Source: a virus. From it: a stretch of 20,328 nucleotides of DNA. Under the pieces are notes generated by a model. The model had not been told where the DNA came from, did not search any database, and was given only the letters and a program-made list of their open reading frames with translations. The position numbers and the translations under genes are program-made. The stretch is taken from the IMG/VR virus record IMGVR_UViG_3300024298_000052, positions 1 through 20,328 of that record. The stretch is one strand, 5' to 3'. This document shows, in pieces, positions 5,148 to 13,300 of this stretch (positions are counted from its first letter, which is position 1; each line of letters begins with the position of its first letter).

Positions 5148-6836
5148 ATGGCCGACCCACTCGAAGACCTTGGCATTATTGGTGTAAACAACCCCCGCAC
5201 CAACTACAACCCCACGGCGGGGGTAGTACAGCTTCCGGGTCAGGGCGGCGCCCCCGGTCCTTACACCGTGGACCCCGGTGCGGCCATTGGGTCCTACCTC
5301 TCCGCGTTTACGCCTGAGCTGATGGACCAGCTTTTCAAGCTGGAGCAGGGCTATGGCCCCAAGTTCACCGACCTCGACCTTGCTGCGCTTCGTCAGCGCA
5401 TTGAAGGGACGATGCCGCTGATTGGGGACCTCACCACCAAGGCTGGTGAAATCTCCCGTGGAGAGACCAATCTAGAGCGCAACTTCAACATCGACCAGCT
5501 TAACCAGCTTGGTTACCCGGCTCTGGACGCCTTCCTCAAGGCGAATCCCTACCTGAAGTCGGCTATGGATCGTTCGGACGCCCTTGGCGGGGTGTCCGCG
5601 AATGCGGGTTATGATGCGCTTTCGCGGAGGATTTTAGGCGGTGCCCCAACCCCCCAAAACATTACTCCTCAGACCATTTCGGCTGGTCAGCTTCAGGTCG
5701 GCGGGACGCTTACCCCGGAACGAGTGCAGGCGGAACGCATTGCTGCGGAGCGTGTTGCCGCTGGGCAGGTGCAAGCTGGTCAGGTTGGTCAGGGCGACTT
5801 GGGTCAGTCTCTGTATCAGCAAGCCCTTAATGCCCAGCAGCAGAGCCCGCTTTCGCAGGCCTTGCAGGCTCGCGGTCTGTCGATGGCGACTGCTCCGGGA
5901 CAGCTTTCTCCTGAGGAAATCCGAGCGGCTACGCAAGGCTCCCGCGAGGGCTATGCTGGTTCTGGCCGGTTGATGGACAATGCCTCCATTGCGGGTGAAG
6001 CCCTTGCCCGTGCGGGAGCTGCGCGTGAGCGGTCGATGCAGGACATCGCTGCCGCCCAGCAGATCAATCAGCAGCTTATCGGGGCTTCTCAGCAGGGTCA
6101 GGCCTTGGCTACGGACGTTCTGCGAACCGACATTCAACGTCAGCAGGCCAATGTTGGCAACCAACTTCAGGCTGGTCAGTTCAACGTGGACGCGATGCTT
6201 CGGGGCGACCTTGCCAACCAACAGGCCAACCTTCAGGCCAATCTGGCCAATCAGGATGCGTTTCTGCGTGCTGGTCTGGCCAATCAGCAGGCTGGGATGG
6301 ATGCCCAGAGGTTCAACATCACCAATCAGCAGGATGTTGGCCGGTTCAACATTGGGACAGGGCTCCAGACGAGCACGTACAATGCGGATGCGACGAATCG
6401 CGCCGCCGAAAGCAATCGGTCGTTTAACTACGCTGCTGAACAGGACTACCTCAAATACCTCGGCATCCTTGGTGACAAGACGGCTGCTCAGCGCGAGGCC
6501 GACCGTGCGTACAACCTCAATCAGGTTGGAACGTATGGCAACGTGACGAACGCCGCCCTCAATGCGGTGAATTGGAACCAGCCGCCTCCGGGTGTTAATA
6601 CCGGACTCAACTACTTCACGGCTGGCGGCAATGTTCCGAGTGCGAATCGGTTTGACCCGAATGCTGGCGTCAATCTGGCGTCCACCACCGCTGCCAATCT
6701 GAGCAACTACGGGGCCAACATCTACGGGGCCAACAAGAGCTTGGAAGCGGCTAATAAGACTGCTGCGGCTACCAAATCCGCTGGAAATGTTCAGGCTGGC
6801 GCTGCGATTGGCGGCGCGCTTATTGTCGCCCTATGA
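5148..6836 (+). CDS. Internal virion / ejection-like protein with regular repeats (562 aa)
   Basis: This protein is rich in Ala, Gln and Asn and sits just after the tail genes, where short-tailed phages encode internal (ejection) proteins such as T7 gp14. Two repeat systems are visible. Residues 172-218 have a hydrophobic residue every five positions (I172, I177, L182, then L188, V193, I198, V203, V208, V213, L218), like a pentapeptide-type beta solenoid with one 1-residue slip. Residues 355-387 have three 11-residue repeats starting LANQ (355, 366, 377), suggesting a long helix or right-handed coiled coil. The C-terminus VQAGAAIGGALIVAL is a Gly/Ala hydrophobic tail suited to membrane insertion. 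No enzymatic motif is seen. The stop overlaps the next start (ATGA at 6833-6836). The function is inferred from position and composition. Confidence 0.65.
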   Translation: MADPLEDLGIIGVNNPRTNYNPTAGVVQLPGQGGAPGPYTVDPGAAIGSYLSAFTPELMDQLFKLEQGYGPKFTDLDLAALRQRIEGTMPLIGDLTTKAGEISRGETNLERNFNIDQLNQLGYPALDAFLKANPYLKSAMDRSDALGGVSANAGYDALSRRILGGAPTPQNITPQTISAGQLQVGGTLTPERVQAERIAAERVAAGQVQAGQVGQGDLGQSLYQQALNAQQQSPLSQALQARGLSMATAPGQLSPEEIRAATQGSREGYAGSGRLMDNASIAGEALARAGAARERSMQDIAAAQQINQQLIGASQQGQALATDVLRTDIQRQQANVGNQLQAGQFNVDAMLRGDLANQQANLQANLANQDAFLRAGLANQQAGMDAQRFNITNQQDVGRFNIGTGLQTSTYNADATNRAAESNRSFNYAAEQDYLKYLGILGDKTAAQREADRAYNLNQVGTYGNVTNAALNAVNWNQPPPGVNTGLNYFTAGGNVPSANRFDPNAGVNLASTTAANLSNYGANIYGANKSLEAANKTAAATKSAGNVQAGAAIGGALIVAL

Positions 6837-7630
6837 CCTATGAGCAGAAGCTCGTCCTAGCCAAACTCACCATCAAGGCTGGCCTTGAGAACTCAAGGAA
6901 TCCGGCGGTGATGTGCAGCTTTGGCAAGGACAGTATGGTCGTCCTGCACTTGGTTAACACCTTCAAGCGCCTGAAGGTGATCTTCCACAGAGAGCCGTTC
7001 CAGCATCACAAGTACGACTACGCCAATCGGGTGATGAAGGCGTGGGATTTGCACGTAATCGACTACCCACCATCCAGCACGGCGGCAGCGGAAGTCGGCT
7101 CGGATATGGAGGTAGTCAATTACTACCAGATCGGAACCCGAACCGTTCATCTACCCACGGGCCTGAAGCACGAAGATAAGGGGCCGGACACCCTTTGTGC
7201 CCTGACTGAAATCTACGGAAAGCCCACCGGCACCTTCAACTACCCCTTCGACCTAGTGTTCCACGGTCATAAGTCGGTGGACAGCGATCCGATTATGGGT
7301 GATGTGCCTCTGTTCTCCGATGTGGCTATGAACATTGGAGCCCCGTCTGCCGCGTTCCCGATTCGGCACTTCACCCACGCGGACGTATGGCGGTATATTG
7401 AGGAGAACAACATCCCGATTCATCACGAACGCTATGAGAAGCGGGATGGGGAGTGGGTGGAGAAGGACGACAAGACAAACAACCCCGACTACATTGGCTG
7501 CTGCTATGCCTGTATGTCCCAGAACACGGGGAATAGCGTCCATTGCCCCAAGTGGGGCCTAACCGTCAGCAATGTCTCTAGCCAGCTTCGTTGGGCCCCT
7601 AAGATGGAAGCCAGCTATTTGAAGAGGTAG
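6833..7630 (+). CDS. PP-loop enzyme of the PAPS reductase (CysH/DndC-like) family (265 aa)
   Basis: A PP-loop S29-F-G-K-D-S34 near the N-terminus marks the adenine-nucleotide alpha-hydrolase fold. The downstream segment FPIRHFTHADVWRYIEENNIP matches the P-I-x-x-x-T-x-x-D-V-W-x-Y-I-x-x-x-N-I-P signature of PAPS reductase / sulfurtransferase-like proteins. The C-terminus has a Cys cluster GCCYACMSQ plus a further Cys (HCPKWG), possibly for metal or Fe-S binding. The ECGLH motif of assimilatory PAPS reductase is absent. It is therefore probably not a plain sulfate-assimilation enzyme; DndC-like nucleic-acid sulfur chemistry or nucleotide chemistry is possible but unproven. It is coupled (ATGA) to an internal virion protein and followed by another, an odd place for a metabolic gene. 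Its stop TAG lies inside the box before the next gene. Confidence 0.82.
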   Translation: MTYEQKLVLAKLTIKAGLENSRNPAVMCSFGKDSMVVLHLVNTFKRLKVIFHREPFQHHKYDYANRVMKAWDLHVIDYPPSSTAAAEVGSDMEVVNYYQIGTRTVHLPTGLKHEDKGPDTLCALTEIYGKPTGTFNYPFDLVFHGHKSVDSDPIMGDVPLFSDVAMNIGAPSAAFPIRHFTHADVWRYIEENNIPIHHERYEKRDGEWVEKDDKTNNPDYIGCCYACMSQNTGNSVHCPKWGLTVSNVSSQLRWAPKMEASYLKR

Positions 7631-7639
7631 AATACCCCT
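7628..7639 (+). promoter_or_regulatory. TAGAAT box 6 nt upstream of start codon 7640
   Basis: TAGAAT (7628-7633) matches TATAAT at 5 of 6 positions and is followed by ACCCCT and ATG 7640. It is the same geometry as the boxes before 748, 1507 and 10313, and the TAG is again the stop codon of the preceding gene. A leaderless start is possible. The alternative is a ribosome site GAGGT at 7624-7628, but its 11-nt spacing to the ATG is long. Confidence 0.3.
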
Positions 7640-10282
7640 ATGTTCACTTTCGGCTCACAGGTAAATCCCTCCCTGTTGCGGCAGGACTTCTCGCCCATCC
7701 TTCAGGCCGCGCAGGCGCAGGCTCAGGCCACCCAGCAAGCTGCTGCCATCCGAGCCCAGTCGCTTGCCCAGCTTGGGTCCACAATAGGCAAGAGCATCGA
7801 GAGCTACGTTGAGACCAAGCAGAAGAACGCTGTTCTGGAGGGCAAGAACGCCCAGCTCTTCAACGCCTTGGCGAGCGATCCGAGCACCAATGGCGTAATC
7901 AACCGCAGCCCGACGATCCAAAAGCTCATCGCTCAGCGCGATCAGAAGGGAGGGCTTGACTTCAACAACAACACCAAGTTGTTCGCGGAGCTTAGCACGG
8001 CCTACGATTTGGCTGAAAAGTCCCGCGAAGCACAGCGTCAGCAGGTCAATGCGGAATACGTCAGGGCTCAGACCAAGGCCTTGGTGGACAAGGCTGCTGA
8101 GGACAAGCGCGTGCGCGATGCGATGTCGGCCACTATGGCCGAGATTGGAAAGCTTGGCCCCGGCGCCACTCCTCAGCAGATCATCAACATTGGGGTCGCC
8201 AACAATATGCCGCTGGACAACCTGCGGTCGTTGGTTGGCATGAACATAGACGTTGCCCAGTTCGGCAACGCTCTAAAGCTTGCTGATGAGAACCTGAAGC
8301 GTGTTATCGCTGAAAACGCAGAGGCCGAGCGCAGGAAGAACGCCTTTGAAGCCACCAAGGCTGAGTTTGGCGGCAAGACCTATCGTGAGTTTACGGCGGA
8401 CAACGGGACTACGGTGTTCCAGACCTTTGACCCGATTTCCGGCTCCATCAAAACCGAGATCATCAACAAGGGGGCCACTCCTGCCAGCATTGCCTTGATG
8501 CGGGAAAAGTCCGAGGAAGTCGGCAAGATTTACGACCAATACCGCCAGCTTCTTCAGGGCAACCGGGAAGACCCTGAAAACATCGCCATGCGCGATAAGT
8601 TGGCAGAGCGGCTTAATGTCATCAACCCCCCGCTGGATAAGATTGGAGCTGATCGTAACGACCTAGACAAGAAGTGGGGCGGCGGCATCATCAACCCCGT
8701 TGTGCCACAGGGCCAAAAGGACGCTGCGGCAGGCAAGGGAACGGGTAAGTCCAACATCAAGGGCGCTGCCGTGGTGTCTCAGACGCAGCAACCTGCTGCT
8801 CCTGCGCCTGCTGCTGCTCCTGCCAATCTGTCTTTGGCCGGTGCTTCCACGGGGTTCATGGGCAGCTCCCAGCCGTTTACTGCCCCGACTCAGACCGCGA
8901 CTCAGACCCCGACTCTGGCCTCTGCGCCGCTTCCTCCCCCTGCCGCCCCTGCTCCCGACACCACCATTGGTGCTCCGGTGCAGGCTGCTCCCCCAGTAAT
9001 CCTGTCCCCTGAAGCCGCCAATCCCCTGATGGCGATGGGCGTGACTGGGTATGGGCCAACTGGACTTGGCCGGTCTAACGCTTTTGACGCCCTGCCGACG
9101 GCCACGACTCCCCCGCCCTTCCAGCGGGCCCCTACTGAGGAAGAGGCCTTCCCCGCCCGTCGTACCACCCTAGGTCAGCGGATGGCTGAGAATGCCCGTG
9201 TCCAGTCATTCCTGTCTGAAGGGCAGGACGTTATGGGCGGACCCTCGGGTGAGGGTTTGGCCGCAGGCGTGGCCAAGGGCTTTGAGGAAGCCAAGGCCAG
9301 AGCAGCTCGGGAAGGTCGCCTGCTGCGTGAGTTTGGTGGAACGCAGCGCTTCCAGATGGACCCCATGGGCCTTCCCATGGCAGGCAGTACGGCCCCCGAT
9401 CCGCGTTCTGAGGCCGAGCGAATCGCCTTGGCTGAGGCCGAAAACTCCAACACGCCGGACATCACCTATCGCAGGGTGATGGCCAAGCTTGGCTTCCCCA
9501 CGGAGGCTCAGCGGAACGTCTCTGCCATTCCATTCCGCATGGAGCCTTCAGATGAGGCTCGCACCGTTGGCACCCCACGCGAAGAGGGAAAGAAGGCATT
9601 TGAGGCTGCTGCACGGGCGTTTGGTCCTGCCTTAAAAGATGCCAAGGCTGGCCTGTCTGAACAGCTTATTCCTGAGCTGGTGAAAACTGGACAGACGGCT
9701 GTTCGTGTAGCCAAGCAGATGGTGAAGGAGGATGTCGAGATTCCGCTTAAGAGCTACGGCAAGGGCATTGCGGCAATGGCCAAGGCACTAGCTGAGGAAA
9801 AGCGTTACACGCCGGACTCTGCCAGCATCAGCCGCCTACCCAGCGGGAAGGTGATGTCCATCACGGAGATTCTGGCTGACCCGCAGGCGGCAGGTTTTGG
9901 ACCCACCCTTGCGGCTACGGCCCTTACCTCCATCAAGCTGGAACCCAAGGCCCAGCGCATCGCAAACGACTTACTGGACGAGTACAGGCGCAATGAGGCT
10001 GCGGCACAGGGTCGTGCGCCAATGTCCAGCCTGCGTCCTAGCAGCTCCACGGTGAGGGGCGGCGACGACCTGTATGGTGCGCCCAGCCTGCGTCGCGTAA
10101 GCGGAGGGGTTGGCCAGCCCGCCCCCCGGTACAACCTCCAGCCCCCCGAGGAGCCTACGCAAAGTGATACGTTCCGCAACCGGATGGAGAGCCGTGAGCT
10201 CACCGAGCGCAATATGCGGAACCGAGAGCTGGAGCGCCAGATGGAACAGATGCTCCGCAGCCGTCGCCGCTCCTCACGCTAA
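7640..10282 (+). CDS. Large internal virion / ejection-like protein (880 aa)
   Basis: The N-terminus (FTFGSQVNPSLLRQDFSPIL, then a Gln/Ala-rich helix and LGSTIGKSIESYVETK) matches, by memory, a recurrent start of large proteins following the tail genes in short-tailed phages. Residues 1-340 are mainly charged helix. About 385-465 is a Pro/Ala/Thr-rich low-complexity linker with repeated APAP and QTAT-type runs. The remaining half is helical and basic toward the end, finishing in an Arg/Met/Glu-rich helix and RSRRRSSR. No lytic transglycosylase or other catalytic motif is visible. Size, low complexity and position between two other such proteins suggest an ejected internal protein, comparable in role to T7 gp15. 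The start ATG 7640 follows a TAGAAT box and has at most a weak, distant Shine-Dalgarno (GAGGT, 11 nt). Confidence 0.6.
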   Translation: MFTFGSQVNPSLLRQDFSPILQAAQAQAQATQQAAAIRAQSLAQLGSTIGKSIESYVETKQKNAVLEGKNAQLFNALASDPSTNGVINRSPTIQKLIAQRDQKGGLDFNNNTKLFAELSTAYDLAEKSREAQRQQVNAEYVRAQTKALVDKAAEDKRVRDAMSATMAEIGKLGPGATPQQIINIGVANNMPLDNLRSLVGMNIDVAQFGNALKLADENLKRVIAENAEAERRKNAFEATKAEFGGKTYREFTADNGTTVFQTFDPISGSIKTEIINKGATPASIALMREKSEEVGKIYDQYRQLLQGNREDPENIAMRDKLAERLNVINPPLDKIGADRNDLDKKWGGGIINPVVPQGQKDAAAGKGTGKSNIKGAAVVSQTQQPAAPAPAAAPANLSLAGASTGFMGSSQPFTAPTQTATQTPTLASAPLPPPAAPAPDTTIGAPVQAAPPVILSPEAANPLMAMGVTGYGPTGLGRSNAFDALPTATTPPPFQRAPTEEEAFPARRTTLGQRMAENARVQSFLSEGQDVMGGPSGEGLAAGVAKGFEEAKARAAREGRLLREFGGTQRFQMDPMGLPMAGSTAPDPRSEAERIALAEAENSNTPDITYRRVMAKLGFPTEAQRNVSAIPFRMEPSDEARTVGTPREEGKKAFEAAARAFGPALKDAKAGLSEQLIPELVKTGQTAVRVAKQMVKEDVEIPLKSYGKGIAAMAKALAEEKRYTPDSASISRLPSGKVMSITEILADPQAAGFGPTLAATALTSIKLEPKAQRIANDLLDEYRRNEAAAQGRAPMSSLRPSSSTVRGGDDLYGAPSLRRVSGGVGQPAPRYNLQPPEEPTQSDTFRNRMESRELTERNMRNRELERQMEQMLRSRRRSSR

Positions 10283-10300
10283 CCCTCTTGGGCAATAGGC

Positions 10301-10312
10301 TATGATAGGGCC
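10301..10312 (+). promoter_or_regulatory. TATGAT box 6 nt upstream of start codon 10313
   Basis: TATGAT (10301-10306) matches the -10 consensus at 5 of 6 positions and is followed by AGGGCC and ATG 10313. Unlike the other copies it lies in a true 30-bp intergenic gap (10283-10312) and does not contain the upstream stop. There is no usable Shine-Dalgarno: AGGG at 10307-10310 is only 2 nt from the ATG. This is the copy that best supports a leaderless start. The tail ATAGGGC resembles ATAGGC of the copies at 731 and 1491. No -35 was recognised. Confidence 0.4.
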
Positions 10313-13300
10313 ATGCCCAAGTTTACGGTAAACACCAAGTATGGCGCGGTAGAGGTTGAGGCCGACCAGCAGCCCAGCGTGGCCGAGGTGGAGGAGTATG
10401 TAGCCTCCCAGAATGCAGAGAAAACCGTCCGTGACTCGGCCACGGAGTCCGTAAATCAGGCCACGCCGTCCATCTCCTCGATGCTCAAGGGGATGACGGT
10501 GGAGAGCGTCTTTACGATGGGCGGCACCATCCTTGGTGGTGCATTGGGAACGGTAGCTGGTGGAGCGAGCGGAACTGCGGTGGCCCCGGGGCCTGGAACG
10601 GTGGCCGGTGCGGCCAAGGGCGCAATGCTTGGTGCCACGGCTGGCGGCGCTCTTGGGGCTGGTGTTGGAAGCTACCTGCGCCAGCTAATGGAGGTGAATG
10701 AGGGCACCAAGAAGGAGGTGAGTACGGGTCAGGTGGTGGGTAGCGCCCTGATGGGGGCCATTCCCGCCACCGCTGGGGCCAAGCTGCTGGCCGGGGCCAC
10801 GGGCTACGCCAAGCCCATACTGGTGCGGGCCATTCAGGGTGGTGTCACCGGGGTGGCTGGAGAAGTGGTGGAGAAGGCCATTGACGAGAACCGGCTTCCA
10901 ACTTGGCAGGAGGTGAAGACGCCGCTGATGTTTGGCGCTGCCGTTGGTGGCGGCTTGGGCGGGGTGGAACGGCGCTATGCCGTCAATGGCAACCTCATCA
11001 GCAGCCCTGTGCTAGCTCAGGCGGCACAGGCTGGGACGGGCCTTGGCGTGGCTGGCTACGTCTACAACTCAGAGCGGGAGAACGGCAACAACAACGCCTT
11101 GGCGGTGGCCACGATGTATGGCCTGATGACGTATGGCGGCACCCACATTCCGTCCTACATCATGCGCCAGAAGCAGGCTGCACAGTCTGGCAAGGCTGCC
11201 GTGCTTGGGCCTGAGTCCACGGTTGGGGATCAGGTGGTGAGGCACACCGTTGACCAGCGTGCAGAGATGTCCTCAGCGGCAAAGTATGGCGTGGAGTTCG
11301 CCAACGACGTCAACCGGATCATTGATAAATCTGCCAATCCACAAGAGCTTACGGCTGACTGGCTGTCCTACATATCCAACCGGGCTCCAGAGACAATCCT
11401 GCCCAATGAGCTGTTGCCCTATGCGGAAAGGTTTCGTGAGCTGCGGAGGGAGAACTCGCGTATCCTGTCCACTCTCTACCCCAAGCTTGCCACTACGTTC
11501 GTAGAAAACGAGGACGAGTATACGCGCCTGTCCTACCGGGCGTTCGACAGCGCCTCCACCAGAGGCCGCGATTGGGACACGGACGCAGCTCGCACCAAGT
11601 TTTTGAATGAGCTTGCGGATGACTTTCAGGATCAGGCCACGAAGAAGGGAGCCCCGATAGCCCGCTCCCAAGCGGAGGCCTATGCCGACAACTACATGAA
11701 GCGGATGGTGGGCGACGTTGGGCTCATCTACTCCGGTGGAGACATCGACACCACCCTGATTGGCGGGCTCTCCTCTCCGCTGAAGAAGCGTAAGGAGCTA
11801 TCCGTTGCTGCCCGTGAGTGGCTTGGTGAGGTGAAAGACCCGGGTGGGGTTGCGGGCATCACCCTTCAGGCTCAGGACCGGCTCATCATCAAGGCCAAGT
11901 ATGACGAGCAGCTTGCCAAGTATTTGCTAGACAGCGAAATCGGAAAACTTGCAAACACGGCCAACCTGCCCGACAACTACGTGCTTCTTGTTGGGCCAGA
12001 GAACCCCACCATTGGCGCTGCCTTGAAGGACATCAAGGTGCCAAAGGAATGGGCTGACGCATTCAACAACATCAACAGCCACAGTCTTTTCGGTGACAAT
12101 GGGCCCGTGAAGGCAATGTTGGCCTTCTCTGCCTTCTCCAAGGGCATGAAGACCATCGGCAATCTTCCCGAGGCCTTTGCTCCGCAGATGCTTGGCAATG
12201 CGGTGATGATGGCTTCTGGAGGGATGCTCAACCCGGTGACGCTGTTCCGAGGGATGCGCGAGGCTGCTTACGACTTGGGTTGGCGTGGAGGCAAGCTGGA
12301 TGCAAAGCAGAAGCTGGCCCTCATGGACGAGCTTCGCTATGCCCGTTCAGTTGGTGTTCTAAGGGGCGGATCGGACTCACAGGAAATCAAGTCCCTGCTT
12401 GATGCCTCATTGGGAGAAACGTCGTGGAGGAAGTGGTATGAGAAAGCCGCTGATGCCTACAGCTTTCCTGACACCTCGTTCCGCTGGGCCATCTACAGGA
12501 ACAATGCCAAGCAGATGCAGGACCTTGGCCCCGAAGGCGTTGCCTTCATGCAGGACAAGTACTTCAAGGAGTTCAAGGAGAAGCAGTTTGGTGCTGGCCC
12601 CGCTCCCTTCTCCAAGGAGATCATTGACCGCACGGCGGCACGTATCACAAATGAGACCTTCCCCACCTACGAACTCATCAAGCGTAGGCTGAGGCAGGCT
12701 TCGGCTGTGGGCGTGGCCAATGCCTTCGGCTCCTTTGAGTTTGAGGTGATGCGGAACGTCAAGAACATGATGGTACACAACAAGTACCTCCTTGAGCTTT
12801 CCATCAAGGCGCAGAGTCCGCAAACCCGTCGTGCTGCTGCCATCCAGTTTGCCCAGCGTTCAGCCGGTCTGGTGGGCACCGCTGCCGCCACCGCTGCCGT
12901 AGCCACTTACGGAAGCCGTATGCTTGGCACCAGCGAGGAGATGGCTGGGCACATCAAGAACATCCTTCCCACGTTCGACGAGAACAAGGCCAACATCAGC
13001 AGGCTGAACAAGGATGGCACCATCACCTACGCCCCGCTCAACTACCTGATGCCTCATGCCAACATGATGCAGGCGCTGGCAGTTGGGGCCACGGGTGGAG
13101 ATGCCCTCCCCTACCTCAAGACCACGTTCCTTGGCGACGACATTGGCCCCTTCTTCACGGGCGTCACGGAGATGGTGACCAACACCTACTACAACACGCA
13201 GGTGGCTATTGAGGACCCGCGTGACAACGTGAAGCTGTTTGAACGGCTGATCACCCGGGCGTTCCTGCCCCAGTTTGTCATCGGCACCCTGTCCCGCACC

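Noticed and set aside
5634-6221. 195-aa - strand ORF opposite the internal protein gene
   Set aside because: It is Leu/Arg/Ser-rich because it is the complement of Gln/Ala codons; the + strand frame carries regular protein repeats.
6833-7630. Complete Dnd-type phosphorothioation system
   Set aside because: Only one DndC/CysH-like gene is present; no DndB, DndD, DndE or cysteine desulfurase neighbours are visible, so no system can be claimed.
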